A DNA stretch of 64,000 nt from Vombatus ursinus. Its lineage: Eukaryota > Chordata > Mammalia > Diprotodontia > Vombatidae. Both the position numbers and the translations under genes were made by a program. Shown here one piece after another: positions 42,930 through 55,157 of this stretch (positions within the stretch are counted from its first letter, which is position 1; the number at the start of each line of letters is the position of its first letter). The stretch spans positions 43,841,260 to 43,905,259 of the forward strand of contig NW_020954599.1 of assembly GCF_900497805.2 (NCBI RefSeq), read 5' to 3'. The notes beneath the pieces are model-generated. The model did no database searches and was not told the origin of the DNA. It was given only the letters and a program-made list of their open reading frames with translations.

Positions 42930-44300
42930 CCAAATTCCTTAGGTTAATGCATTCCATTTTTAAACAGCTCACATCGTTAAAAAAGGTTTTCTTTATATTA
43001 TCTCTAGAAATACACAGAACAATTTTATTCTCTTTCACGGCACAACCTTTCAAGCATGTGAATCTACTGTCTTAGCTTTTCTTAGACTGAATACCCCACT
43101 TCTTTCCTCATATTAAGTGATTTTAGACTCTCCAGAATCCTAGCTGCCTTGTAGTTCCCATAACTCAGTCAGATAATTTAGGTTTGGTTTACATAACATA
43201 GAGTTTTACCTCACTTGTTCTGAAAACTATCTTTCTACTGAAAACAACAGTCGTTGTTCTGTCATTCATTTGTGTCTGACACTTCCTGGCCCCGGGGACC
43301 ATACTGTCCATGGGATTTTCTTGGCAAAGATACTACAGTGATTTTTCATTTCCTTCTCCAGTGGATTGAAGCAAACAGTGATTTGCCCAGAGTGACACAG
43401 CTAGTAAGTATCTGAGGCCATATTTGAACTCAGGTCTTCCTGACTCCAGGCCCAATGCTTTATCCACTGAGCCACCCTCCTGCCTGTCCTTCTACTAACA
43501 AAGCTTAAGTTGGCATCATTTTATTTTGGCAGGTGCATCTCACTGTTAATATTGAATTTGTAGTCAACTAAAGTCCTTAATCTTTATTCATATGAACTTG
43601 TATTAAATCAAGTCTTCTCTAACCTATATTGTTCTAATATTTTATGTTATTAAGTTCCTTTGCAAGTAGCTTTGATTCATCATTCTAGACAGTTAAGAAG
43701 ACTTTGAATCTTTTATTATTACTTCATGTATTAGTTTTCTTCCCTCTTAGTTTGAGGTTATGCAGAAGTTTGACATTATGTGACCTATAACTTCATCCAT
43801 GGCAACGTTAAAAATATCAAACCACCCAAAACAAAATACAGATCCCTGAGGTGAGATACCACTGGAGAAACTCTTGCACATTCACAGCAATCCTTTAATT
43901 AGCAGTTTCAGAGTACTTCTGATCAACCAACTATAAGCCCATCAAATTATACCATAATTTCTCCATGTTATCCACACAGATAATTGAGAAAACTGGTTAA
44001 ATGCCATGCTCAAAGATAATTACACTAGTCTCAATATACTACCATCTTCTAGTAAACCCATCAAAAAGGAAAAATGTTAATTCAACATGCTTTATTCCTA
44101 GTGAACCCTTTCTGGATCTTGGGAATTGGGAATTGCAATCTTTGGCAAATTCTTATAATCCATATCTTAAATAATTCTTGACTCACAACTATATAGTTTA
44201 TGAAATTCCCATTTTCCTTATTTTTGAAATCCAAGACACTTGAAAATATAGAGTTTTCTGAGATGTCTTCTGATATTCAAGATCCCTTCAAGAGCATTGA
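42930..44300 (-). mobile_element. L3/CR1 LINE relic
   Basis: Antisense L3 order from 3' to 5': aaaaaaggttttctttatat, then after a SINE tcactgttaatattgaattt, gtagtcaactaaagtcctta, gttaaaaatatcaaaccacc, acagatccctgaggtgagat, accactggagaaactcttgc, gaaaactggttaaatgccat. A MAR1-like SINE splits it at 43247-43486. Confidence 0.65.
43247..43486 (-). mobile_element. MAR1-like SINE
   Basis: Antisense MAR1: gttgttctgtcattcatttg, tgggattttcttggcaaaga, tttccttctccagtggattg, agtgacacagctagtaagta, gaactcaggtcttcctgact, tttatccactgagccacc. Flanks ctttctact and ccttctact look like a diverged target-site duplication. Confidence 0.82.
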
Positions 44301-44319
44301 CAAGAGTTCATAACGTCAT

Positions 44320-44596
44320 CTACAAATTCATGTAGGCCTGACATTTTGTACTTATTGAAAGTAACTAACTTTCTGTTTTTGTCTGCTCATATGCTTAAGG
44401 CTATCCTTTTCCTTTTGAAAAACTTAATAGAAAATATGAAAGCCAAGTTGGAGTTGAGAAGTTTTGGTTTCTCTCTCACCTGATAACACTAAACAATCTA
44501 TTCCTTAGGTGTTTACTATCTAGTTCTGTGCATAGATTATTTTTAAATAAAGCAATTTTTTACTGACCTCTTTACATCTCAGCTTCCTCATTTCTG
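44320..44596. other. Unassigned, with short MIR tail
   Basis: Only a MIR-like scrap (tacatctcagcttcctcatt) next to the following SINE. Confidence 0.35.
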
Positions 44597-44850
44597 AAAT
44601 GGTGGCACAGTGGATAGAGCACTAGGCTTGGAATCAGGAAGACTCATCTTCATGGGTTCAAATCCAGTCTCAGACACTTACTAGCTATGTGACCCTAGGT
44701 AAGTCACTTAAGACTATTTACCTCAGTTTCCTCATCTGTAAAATTAGGGGGAGAAGGGAATGGCAAACCACTCCAGTATTTTTACTAAGAAAAACCAAAA
44801 TGGTGTCATGAAGAGTTGGACACAACTGAAACAACACAACAAACAACAAA
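44597..44850 (+). mobile_element. MAR1-like SINE
   Basis: ggtggcacagtggatagagc, gttcaaatccagtctcagac, tttcctcatctgtaaaatta, gaatggcaaaccactccagt, ggtgtcatgaagagttggac, acaactgaaacaacacaac. Full MAR1 body. Confidence 0.88.
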
Positions 44851-45440
44851 TAATGATGATAGCTGTCTATGGTGAGAGTAGTCTATTAGTCTAGAAATTT
44901 CTCACCTAGCAATACGCAGATAAAAGAGAAGACAGGTATGGTGAGGGAATCCAGGAATGTACCACTAAACAATTACAAAAGGGACTTAGAATACACATGA
45001 AAACAAGTCCCTCTCTCTTCCCTTTTGCTTACTATATATCTCTAATCTAGGGTAATGTGGTTCACTTGTAGTTATTAATCTTCTTGTTTAATATTTATCC
45101 TGCTTATCCCCTCAGTCTGTCTAAGGAAAATTATTACAGGCCGAAACCACACACTAGTTGTCCCTTGGAAGAAATCATTCCTTAGATTCCCCCTTACTCC
45201 TTCTCAGAGGACTGCATTTGTCTACTACTTTTATCCAAATTACTCTTTTCTCAAACCCATATAGCTTCAAAAGAAGAGTTAGGGGCTGCTCATCCATTTT
45301 ATGTAATACGGGATGAACAATCCAGTCTTGAAGATCTTACAAAATACATTCCAGGATTGCCCCCAATTTCATAAGATAGGTGGCTGGTAGATTTCTGGGG
45401 AAATGTACCCATGCTGGGATACTAAATTTGGAGCAGAATC
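44851..45440. other. Unassigned stretch
   Basis: No gene or repeat recognised. Confidence 0.35.
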
Positions 45441-45762
45441 TATTATACTTCAGCTGAAGAAAGACAGGTTAGCAGTCATGATCTTGGGCAAAGCAAAAGT
45501 AAAAATAGACCTAATTAAAAGAAATAATCAGGGAAACTACATTTTGATTAAAGGTACCACAGACAATGAAGTAATATTAAAAAAAAAATCTACACCAATT
45601 TTCTCTGATAAAAGCCTCATTTCTCAACTATTTAGGGAATCAAGTCAAATTCATAAAAATAAGAGCCAATCTCTAATTGATAAATTACCAACAGATATGA
45701 ATAGTCATTTTCCAGAGGAAGAAATCAAAGCTATCTATAGTCAAATGAAAAAAATTCTCTAA
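45403..45762 (+). pseudogene. L1 copy G: endonuclease piece joined in frame to late ORF2
   Basis: 119 codons open through the join: KAKVKIDLIKRNNQGNYILI (endonuclease), NEVILKKKSTPIF (join), then KSLISQLFRESSQIHKNKSQ and FPEEEIKAIYSQMKK (late ORF2). It lacks the whole RT catalytic core and cannot be an active enzyme. Confidence 0.75.
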
Positions 45763-46615
45763 ATCACTATTGATTAGAGAAAAGTGAGTTAAAGCAACTC
45801 TGAGGTACCACCTCACACCTATCAGAAATGACAAATGTTAGAAAGGATGAGAGGAAGACAGGTATACTAATGAACTGTTGGCAGAGTTGTGAACTGGTCT
45901 AACCACTCTGGAGAATAATTTGGAACTATGCCCAAAGGGCTATAAAACTGTGCATACGCTTTTACCCAACAAAACCACTACTAGATCTGTGTCCCAAACA
46001 GATCTAAAAATAAATAAGCAAGAAAGAAAAGAAAAGGACCTGTATGTACAAAAATGTTTATAGCAACTCTTTTGTGGTGGTAAAGAGTTGAAATTTGAGA
46101 GGATGCCCATCAATTGGGGAATGGTTGAACAAGTTGTGGCATATGATTGTGATGGAGTCCTATTATGTTATAAGCAATGACAGGGGAGGAATTCAGAAAA
46201 AAAACATGGACAGACCTATATGAGCTGACGGAAAGTGAAGTGAACAGAACCAAGAAATCACTGTACACAGTAATAGCAATATTATAATAACCAACTATGA
46301 GAAACTTAGCTACTCCGATGAATACAATGATCCAAGATAATTCTAAAGGACTCATGGTGAAAAATGCTATCCACCTTCAGAGAGAGAAATGATGAACTCT
46401 GAGTGCAAATTGAAATATAATTTACTTACTTCATTTTTCTTTTTTTTTTTGCAATATGGCTAATATGGTAATAAGTTTTGCATAATTTCACAAGTATAAA
46501 TTATATCATATTGTTTATCTTCTCAGTGGGTGGGGGGGGAGGGCAGAAGGATGAAGAGAATTTTAAGCTCCAAATTTTGAAACAAAAAGAATGTCTAAAA
46601 TAAATAAATAAAAAA
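45447..46615 (+). mobile_element. Internally deleted L1 (copy G)
   Basis: 45447-45571 matches the L1 endonuclease (cttcagctgaagaaagacag through caatgaagtaatatta). From 45590 the text is late ORF2 (ggtaccacctcacacctatc; ggaactatgcccaaagggct) and the 3' UTR to an A-rich end at 46615. RT is absent. The junction lies at an A10 run (about 45578-45588). Confidence 0.8.
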
Positions 46616-47145
46616 ATTTAAAAGTACTAATAAAATTTTCACAACCTACCTCACAGAGTAAAGGAGTTACTTAAAAAAAGTTATTATGTTAGACAAATGT
46701 GTTTTTATTATGTTTTGTTGTCTATAGTATTTTTATGTTTCAACTTGTTCTAAGCTGTATATTTAACATCACCATCCTTACAGTTATTTTTTTTGCCATT
46801 CTTTTGTCTTTTATCTTTGCTCATGCTGATACAATAACTGTTCCATCCTCTATACACATCTTTCATAGATTTGAGTTAGTTGGAAAGCTCACTCTTCTAG
46901 CACTTTGTTTCCTGCACACTACTCCCTCTCTCCTTCCTCATTGGGATTATTTGTGATTATATTTTAAGAACTTCATTCTTAGGGAGACCCTAATTTTTCT
47001 AGTACCTTCAGTATTTTTATATTTTTAACACTATTACCAAAACATCCAAACAGATATGGATCCACATTCAATCTCAACTATAAATAATTACAAATATCAT
47101 CTTGATTTCTTTATGGTTCATATCTCTATCCAGCAGATAACACTT
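46616..47145. other. AT-rich unassigned stretch
   Basis: The 85-codon frame 46699-46956 is hydrophobic because of T-rich DNA and is not recognised. Confidence 0.4.
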
Positions 47146-47589
47146 CAATTTTTTGTTTGGTTTTTGGAAGGAAGTTCACATTCTACTTTATTTTATTTTC
47201 AGTTCCAAATTGTCATCCTTAGCCTACCCTACCCATTGAGAAGATAAGAAAAAAAATGAACAAAATACGTATAAGCAGGCAAAACATATTACTGTATTAA
47301 CCATGTTCCCCCAAAAAAGGAGGAAAGAGAAAGAGAAGAAAATATGCTTCAATTTGAATTTGGTGTCCATCAGTTCTCTATCAGGAGATGGATAGCATTG
47401 TTCCATCATAAACTTTTTTAGAATTGTGGTGGGTCTTTAGGTTAAGTAACATTACTAAGTCTTTCAAAGTTGGTTATCTTTACATTATTGCAATTTTGTA
47501 GATTGTTCTCCTGATTCTACTCCCTTCACTTTACCTCTGTTCATATAAATCTTCCTAGATTTTTATGAAACTATCTCCATCATTCCTAA

Positions 47590-50500
47590 CAGCACAACTG
47601 TATTCTCACATCCCTATGAGATACTTTGTTCAGCCATTCTCCAATTGATAAGCATCTTCTCAATTTCCAATTCTTTGCCACCGCAAAAACAGTTTCTATA
47701 AACATTTTTTGTACATATGGGTATTTTCCCTCTTTCTTTCATTTCTTTGGAGTGTAGATCTCATTGCAAGATCTCTGGGTCAAAGAGGATGCACAGTTTA
47801 GTAAGTTCGGGCATGATTCCAAATTACTTTCCAGAAAGGTAGGACTAATTCACAGATTCACCAACAGTACAGTAGTATACTTATTTTACCACATCACCCC
47901 CAGCATTTGTCATTTTCCTTTTTGGTCATCTCAGCCTTTCTGCATTTCTCTAAATACTAGTGATTTAGAATACTTTTTTGTCCATGTGTCTACTGATAGC
48001 TTTGATTTCTTCCTCTGACTTACCTATGCATATCCTCTGACCTCTGACCTATGCATATCCTCAATTGAGGAATAGTTCTTATTTTTATAAATTTGGTTTA
48101 GTTCCCTATAAATTGGAGAAATAAGCTCTTAATTACAGAAACTTGCTGCAAATTTTTCCCCAGTTTCCTGCTTTTCTTCTAATTTTAACCTGCATTCGTT
48201 TTATTTGTATAAAGAAAATTAATTTTAAGTTACTAAAATTGTCCATTTTACCTCCTGTAAACCTTTGTATCCCCTGTTTGATCATGAACTCTTGCCCCAT
48301 CCATACATCTAATAGGTAAATTTTTTCCATGCTTCACTAATTTGTTTATGATGTTACCCTTTTTATCTAAATCATGTAATCATTTTAAGTTTTTCCTGAA
48401 ATATGGTGGTAAGTTGGTGGTCTGCAGCTGGTTTCTGCAGATACTTATAGGTTTTCTCATATTTTTCTCAAATAATTCTTGCTCCAGTAGCTAGAAACTT
48501 TGGGTTTATCAAATATGAGATAACTATGCTAATTTGATTTCCTTCTGTATATTATAAGCTCTATTTTTTTTTACCCAACACCATATTATTTCAATGAGTA
48601 CATCTTTGTAGTATCATTTGAAATGTGGTACTACTAGGTCCCCTTTTTGCTATTTTTTTCATTGACTCCCTTGATATGTTTGAAGTTTTATTCCATAGAT
48701 AAATTATGTTATTTTTTTTCTAGTCCTACACAGTAATTCCTTGGTAACTTGATTAATGTAGTATTGAATAAATAAAGTTATTTAGGTAATATCACTTTTT
48801 ATATTGGCTCAGCCTCTCCAGTTTTATAGATCTCCATTTAAGTGCAAAGTGCTTTGTAATTCTGTTTATATAGTTCCTGTGTATATTTTAGAAGTTAGGG
48901 TCCCAAGTATTTTCTAATGCCTGTAGTTATTTTAAGAGAATTTTGTCTTTCTCATTGTTTTTGCTGAGTTTCACTGGTAATGTAAAAAAAGTTGATAATT
49001 TGTGTGGATTTGTTTTGTATCCTGCTCCTTTGCTTAAGTTGTTAATTGTTCCAATTACTTTTTAATTGATTCTCTAGAGTTTTCTCAGTTAACCATTATA
49101 TCATCAGCAAAAAGTGACAGTTCTTTTCCTCATTGCCTATGCTTATTCCTTCAATTTATTTGTCTTCTCTTTTTTGCTATAGCTGGCATTTCACGTATAC
49201 TACTGAATAACAATAGCAGATGTACCTTCACCCCCATTTTATTGGAAAACATAGTGTTTGTTTTTGGTTTTAGAAAGATATTGTTATTTTAAAGAAAGCT
49301 CTAATTATTTCTGTGCTTCCTGGTATTTTTATCAGGAATGACTGTTACATTTTGTGGGGGGAAAACTTTTCTGCATTTTTTTGCTTATAGATGTTTTTTT
49401 CATTTTTGCTTATAGTATTCCTAATATTGAACTAATGCTGGATTCCTGGTGTACATCCAGCCTGGTCATAATGTATAATCTTTATGATATATTGCTATAA
49501 TCTTCTTGGTTGTATTTTATTTAAAATTTTTGCATCAATATCCTTTGAGAAGTTGCTCTATAGTTTTCTTTCTTTGTTTTGACACTCCTTCCTTTAGGTT
49601 TCAAGACCACATTTGTGTCTCAAGGGGAATTTGGTAAGACTCTTTCTTTACCTATTTTTTTTCAAATAGTATATTTAGTATTAGAATTGTTCTTAAAAAA
49701 ATTGGAAGAATTCATTTGTAAATCTGTAAATCCAACTGATCCAGAGCTTTTTTTTTCCTTATTGCATTAATTTATGACTTGTTCAATTAATTTTTAAGAT
49801 AGGGTTAAGTATTCTATTTTGTACTCTTAATCTAGGCAATTTATATTTTTTTTCAAAAATATTTATCCTTTTCATTTAGATTACCAGTATTATTGACATA
49901 TACTTGACCAAAATAGCTCCTACTAATTGCTCTTATATTATCTTTACTGGGTGTAAATGCACCTTGTTGTAATTTTTTATTTTGATAATTTAGTTTTATT
50001 CTTACTTTTTCTTACTTTTTTTTGTTTTTGTTTTTTTTTTTAGTTAGGTAATTGGGGTTGAGTGACTTGCCCAGAGTCACACAGCTAGGAAGTATTATGT
50101 GTCAGAGGCTGGATTTGAACTTAGGTCCTCCTGACTCCAAGGCTGGCACTCTATCCACTGTGCCACCTAGCTGTCCCATTATTCTTACTTTTTCAAAAAA
50201 ATCAATTTAGTCAGTAGCTTATCTATTGATTTAAAAAAAAACAGCTCAGTTTATTTATTAGCTTTTTATTTTTGCTTTTAATCTGGTTTGTCTTTCCTTT
50301 GATTTTCCAGATTGCTATTTTGGAGTTTAATTGGGAGTTGTTTATTTATTTGTTTATTTATTTTGTTTTCTAGGGTTTGTTTGTTTTTTGTTTTTTTGGT
50401 TTAAGTTGTTTACTCTATGCATTGAACTGCTCTTTCTCTACCTTACTGATATAAGCATTCTGAAATATAAATTTTCTCCTAAGCACTTCTTTGGCAGCAT

Positions 50501-51350
50501 TCTATAAATTTTGGTACATTGTCTTATTATTGCTATCTTAATGAAATTATTGTTTCAATGATTTGTTATTTAACCACCACTTCTTTAGGATTAAATTATT
50601 TAACTTTCAGTTAATTTTTAACCTATGCCTTATGGGCCCATTACTGAATGAAATTTTAATTCAGTTATGGTAAAAAAAAAAAGATGCATTTAGTAGTTCT
50701 GCTTGTTAGTGAGGTTTTTGTTAGCATTTGTGAAATTTGAGCCCCTTATTCATCATAAATTTTTGTGTAGGTGATGTGCACAGATGAGAAATAACTATAC
50801 TCTTTTCTATTCCCATTATTCTCTAGCAGTCTATCATAGCTAACTTTTCTAAAATTCTATGTATCTACTTAACTTCTTTCTCATTTATTTTATGGTCATT
50901 TATCTAGGTCTGAGAAGGACAAATTAAGATCTTCTACTATTATAATTTTACTGTCTATTTCCTACTGTAGCTCATTTAACTTTTCTTTAAGGATGTAAAT
51001 ACCATTGAGGTTGATACACATATGTTCTGCATTGATATTAATTCATTATTTATAGTACCATTTAACAAAATGTAATTTCCTTGTTTATTTCTTTAATTAG
51101 ATCTATTTTTCTTTTTGTTTTGTCTGAAGTCATATTCATAATTCCTACTGTTTTTAACTCTCCTTAAGCATAATTGGTTCTCGCTCTAGCTCCATATTTT
51201 AACTTTATGTGTATCCTTCTGTTTCAAGTGTGCCACTTGTAAATAACATGTTTTTGGATTCTATCTTCCAATCCATTCTGTTTTTTGTGCAGTTCTGCAT
51301 TATTCTTTATAGATGAGTTTGTCTCTCTCACATTTGCAGTTGTGATGGCT
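47590..51350 (-). pseudogene. L1 copy D ORF2, broken
   Basis: Antisense ORF2 text recognisable by alignment with copy B: 47620-47690 is the C-terminal end (cagccattctccaattgata), 49075-49200 the RT FADD region, 50560-50900 the endonuclease end, and about 51250-51350 the endonuclease start. No open frame of useful length. One WSINE lies in it. Confidence 0.65.
50012..50180 (-). mobile_element. tRNA-derived marsupial SINE (WSINE-like)
   Basis: Antisense: gagtgacttgcccagagtca, cacagctaggaagt, ctggatttgaacttaggtcc, atccactgtgccacctagct. An exact 14-bp target-site duplication attcttactttttc at 49998-50011 and 50181-50194. Confidence 0.92.
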
Positions 51351-51428
51351 AAATGTATATTTCTCTCCACCCTATTCTCTTATGATTATTCTCTTTTATA
51401 ACCTGTACTTTCTTTAAGAGTTTGTTTT

Positions 51429-51596
51429 GGGGGCAGCTGGGTGGTGTGGTAGGTAGAGCACCGGTCCTGGAGTCAGGAGGACATGAGTTCAAATCTGGTG
51501 TCAGACCAGATACTTGACACTTACTAGCTGTGTGACCCTGGGCAAGTCACTTAACCCCAATAGCCTCTCAAAAAACAAACAAACAAACAAACAAAC
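51429..51596 (+). mobile_element. tRNA-derived marsupial SINE (WSINE-like)
   Basis: gggggcagctgggtggtgtg, gtcctggagtcaggaggaca, tgtgaccctgggcaagtcac, then a (CAAA)n tail. An exact 13-bp target-site duplication aagagtttgtttt at 51416-51428 and 51597-51609. A small internal duplication (cagacc / cagata) near 51503-51515. Confidence 0.93.
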
Positions 51597-52139
51597 AAGA
51601 GTTTGTTTTACTTTTGACACTGTCTCCTTTAATCAGTCATCCTCCTTATTCATGCACCCTTTTCTTAACCCCTTTTTCTCCTACTTTCCAGTTGGATAAG
51701 ATTTCTGTACCCTACTATGTGTGTAACTATAATCTTCTCTTATTGAACCATTTCAGATGAATGTGAGGTTCAAGTGTTGCCTACACCCATCCATTTCTCC
51801 TCCATTGTAAATAGATGAATGCCTTGCATGCCTCTTTTATGTGAATTAATCTGTCCCATTGTTTTTCTTTTTCCCCCCTCTCCCAGTACATCCCCCTTTC
51901 TTGACCTTCCATTTTTCTTTTACGATCATCTTAACATAGTAGATTCACACTGTCTTAGCAGGCTCATTCTAATTGCCCTAATGATGATAATGTTCTAGGG
52001 GGCTATATGTGTTATCTTTCCATTTGTGAATGTAAACAAATTAACTGTATTAAGTTCCTTGTGATTTCTTATTCATGTTTACCTTTTTGTGGTTCTCTTC
52101 AGTCTTTTGCTGGAATAGTAAATTTTCTATTTAGCTCTG

Positions 52140-52598
52140 GTCTTTTAATCAGGAATGCCTGAAAGTCCATTTTCCCCCTGTATGATTATACTCAGTCTTC
52201 CTGGGTAGGTTATTGTTGGTTGTAATTCTACATCCTCTGCCTTTTGGAATATCATATACTAAACCCTCTGTTCCTTTATATTGGTTGCTGCTAAATTTTG
52301 TGTGATCTTGATTGTGGTTCTACAATATTTAAATTATTTCTTTCTGGCTGCTTGCACTATTTTTTTAACCTGGAAATTTTGGATTTTGGCTTTTCTATTC
52401 CTGGGAGTTTTCATTTTGGGGTTTCTGTAAGGAGCTGACCCATGAATTCTTTCCATTTCTACTTTGCCCTCTGGTTCTAAGATATCTGGGAAGTTTTCCT
52501 TAAAAATTTCTTGAAATATGATCTTTAGGCTCTTTTTCATCACTTTCTTTTTTGTATATGACTCAGGACAGTCCACTGATTCTTAGGTTATCTCTCAT
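52140..52598 (-). pseudogene. L1 copy D ORF1 C-terminal part
   Basis: Frame 52576-52334 gives KKSLKIIFQEIFKENFPDIL, EPEGKVEMERIHGSAPYRNP and TPRNRKAKIQNFQVKK, the ORF1 RRM region. Text to 52140 holds the C-terminal domain, with stops. Upstream ORF1 (coiled coil) is on the other side of L1 E. Confidence 0.8.
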
Positions 52599-53655
52599 TC
52601 TATTTTCATTTTTAAAAGTTTTTTTCATTTAAAATTTAAATACAAAACAAAAAAGGAACGTTTCCTTGTACACAGCAAAATTGGAAAGGATTTGATACAA
52701 AACCATATGTTTCCCTTTCAGACTGTTTACTTTTCTTGAAAAAAAAAAACAACAACAATGTAATCAATGCAATACATTGTTTTTAAAGATACCCACCTTA
52801 TCTGCGCTCACCATTTCCAGCTTATCATTTCTTATATCACAGTTGAATTCCATAACAATTCTTGTTTAGCCACTTCCCAGTTGAAGAACATCTACCATTT
52901 TAGCCAATTCTGCCAGGTATAAGATGATATCTCAAAGTTGTTTTAATTTGCATTTGTCTAATCAATAATAATTTAAAGCATTTTTGTATCACTATATAAA
53001 GTTTTGATTTCTTCAGTAAAACCTATCTGTTCCTTTGACCATTTATCAATTGGGGAAAGACATGTATTCTTGTAAATTTGACAAGTTCTATATGTATTTG
53101 AGAGATAAGATCTTTGTCTGATAATCTGTCTAGGAAATTTTATCCCCAGTTTTCTGCTTTCCTTCTAATTTTGGCTACATTGCCTTTTTTTTGTACAAGA
53201 ATATTTAAATTTAAATAATTGAAATTATCCATTTTATACCTCATAATGCTCTCCATTTCTTGTTTCTTCATAAATTATTCTCCCATGCATGAGTCTGATA
53301 ATAATATGTGATATCTCCTTTTATATCTAGGTCATGTATCTATTTTGATCTTATCTTGATAAATGGTATAAGATATTAGTCTATACCCAATTTCTGCCAG
53401 ACTGCTTTCCAGCTTTCCCAACAACTTTTACCAAATAATGAATTCTTATTCCAAAATTTAAATCTTTACATTTGTCAGACACAGTTACTGTGTGTTGTAT
53501 GTCTACTCTGTTCCCCTGATCTACCTTTCTATTTCTTAGCCAGTACCAGATAGTTTTGATATTTAATGCTTTGTAATATAGTTTGAGGTCTGATACTGGT
53601 AAACCTCCTTCCCTTACATTTTTTTCATTAGTTTCTTTGAAATTCTTGGCTTTTT
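52598..53655 (-). mobile_element. 5'-truncated L1 (copy E) inside copy D
   Basis: Antisense 3' UTR (aaatacaaaacaaaaaagga, ttccttgtacacagcaaaat) followed by late ORF2 (gccaattctgccaggtataa, caattggggaaagacatgta, tagtttgaggtctgatactg). It ends where copy D ORF1 coiled-coil text resumes (53690: aattccaatttctaaggaat). Confidence 0.75.
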
Positions 53656-54386
53656 TCTTTCTTTCTTTTCCTTTTGATGTCTCAATTCCAATTTCTAAGG
53701 AATTATTTTCTTCAGTAAAGTTTTGAGCTGTTTACCAAGCTGTTAATCCTCTTCACACATCTTTCATTTTTTTCTCTACTGCCCATTTGGTTTTTAAATC
53801 ACTATTAATCTTTTTAATTATAAGATTATTTTTGGGCTTGTGTTGAGTCTGCATTTTTTGAGACTGTGCTTCTAGTTGTTTCGAAGTCCTTGACTTATTC
53901 TATGTTTGTATCTTGAGTTTCTCTGTCCCTATAGTAGTTCTCTGTGGTTGGGTTTTTTTTTTGTTGTTGTTTGCTCATTCTTCCAGCCTATTTCTTGATT
54001 TGGGACTTTGTTAGTTTTGGGTTCAGCTCAGTTCTTTAAGGAAGGGGTGATGTCTGGCCTGAGCTTCTGTCCTTTTCTGACATTCTGCTGCTTTTATGGT
54101 TCAGTCTGGGGCCTGCAAGTTTTCAGTGCTTCCAAAGTCTTATAATCAGGGAGAGGTCTATTCACTGGCTCCTGATCTGAGCTCTACAAGTTGCTAACTT
54201 AAGTGCTTTTTTTTTTATAAAACTAGCATTTCCGTAACAGTACAATACAAAATATGATTGCATGTGAAACTGCAACTCTCCTATGCACAACTTGCTATTA
54301 GTTTCAAAAATACAATAAAATTATCATGTAAACTTCTTTTTTTCCCCTTTCTTTTCTTTTCTCCCTCTCTCTCTCCCCTCCCCACC

Positions 54387-54698
54387 CTAGAGATGGTTAC
54401 TATTAGACACAAATAGGTGTATGTATGTATATACATATGTATACAATCTTCTCTTGGTTCTACTTATTTTGCTCTTCATTTTTTTGTGCAAGTCTTTCCA
54501 TGTTTTTTTTTTTCTAAAATCATTGAGCTTATCATTTCTTATAGCACAGTAGTATTCCATCACAATCATATACCACAACTTGTTCAGCCATTCCTCAGTT
54601 GATGGGCATCCCTGCAATTTCCAGTTCTTTGCCGTCACAAAGAGAGCTGCTATAAAAATTTTAGAACATACAGGTTCTTTTCCTTTTTTCATAATCAT
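54387..54698 (-). pseudogene. L1 copy F ORF2 C-terminal end
   Basis: Residues KIFIAALFVTAKNWKLQGCP, EEWLNKLWYMIVMEYYCAIR and KTWKDLHKKMKSKISRTKRR match the end of L1 ORF2p (cysteine-poor C-terminal segment after RT). A separate fragment in a dead element. Confidence 0.85.
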
Positions 54699-54993
54699 CT
54701 CTGGAAATAGACCAAGTAGTGGTATTGATGGGTCAAAGGGTATAGGTAGTTTAATAACTCTTTGAATATAATTCTAGATTCCTCTACAAAATGGTTGGAT
54801 CAGTTCACAATGTCACCAACAATGAATTAGTGTCCCAATTTTTTCACATTCCCTCTAATATTTGTCTCTTTCCCTTAAATCATTTTAGCCAGTCTGACAG
54901 GTACAAAATGATATCTCAACATTGTTTTAATTTGCATTTCTTTATTCAATAATGATTTACAGCATTTTTTATATATGACTACAAATTACTTTG

Positions 54994-55157
54994 TTTTGTT
55001 TTGTTTTGTTTGCTTTTTGGTGAGACAATCAGGGTTAAGTAACTTGCCCAGGTCACACAGCTAGTAAGTGTCAAGTGTTTGAAGCAGGATTTGAACTCAG
55101 TTCCTCCTGAATCCAGGGTCAGTGCTCAATTCATCCACTGTGCCACCTAGCTGCCCC
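54994..55157 (-). mobile_element. tRNA-derived marsupial SINE (WSINE-like) inside L1 F
   Basis: Antisense: ttaagtaacttgcccaggtc, acacagctagtaagtgtc, atccactgtgccacctagct. Flanks acaaattactttg and taaattgttttg are a likely diverged target-site duplication. Confidence 0.88.

Noticed and set aside
46699-46956. Hydrophobic 85-codon frame as a membrane protein
   Set aside because: T-rich DNA encodes hydrophobic residues by composition; no start context or homology recognised.
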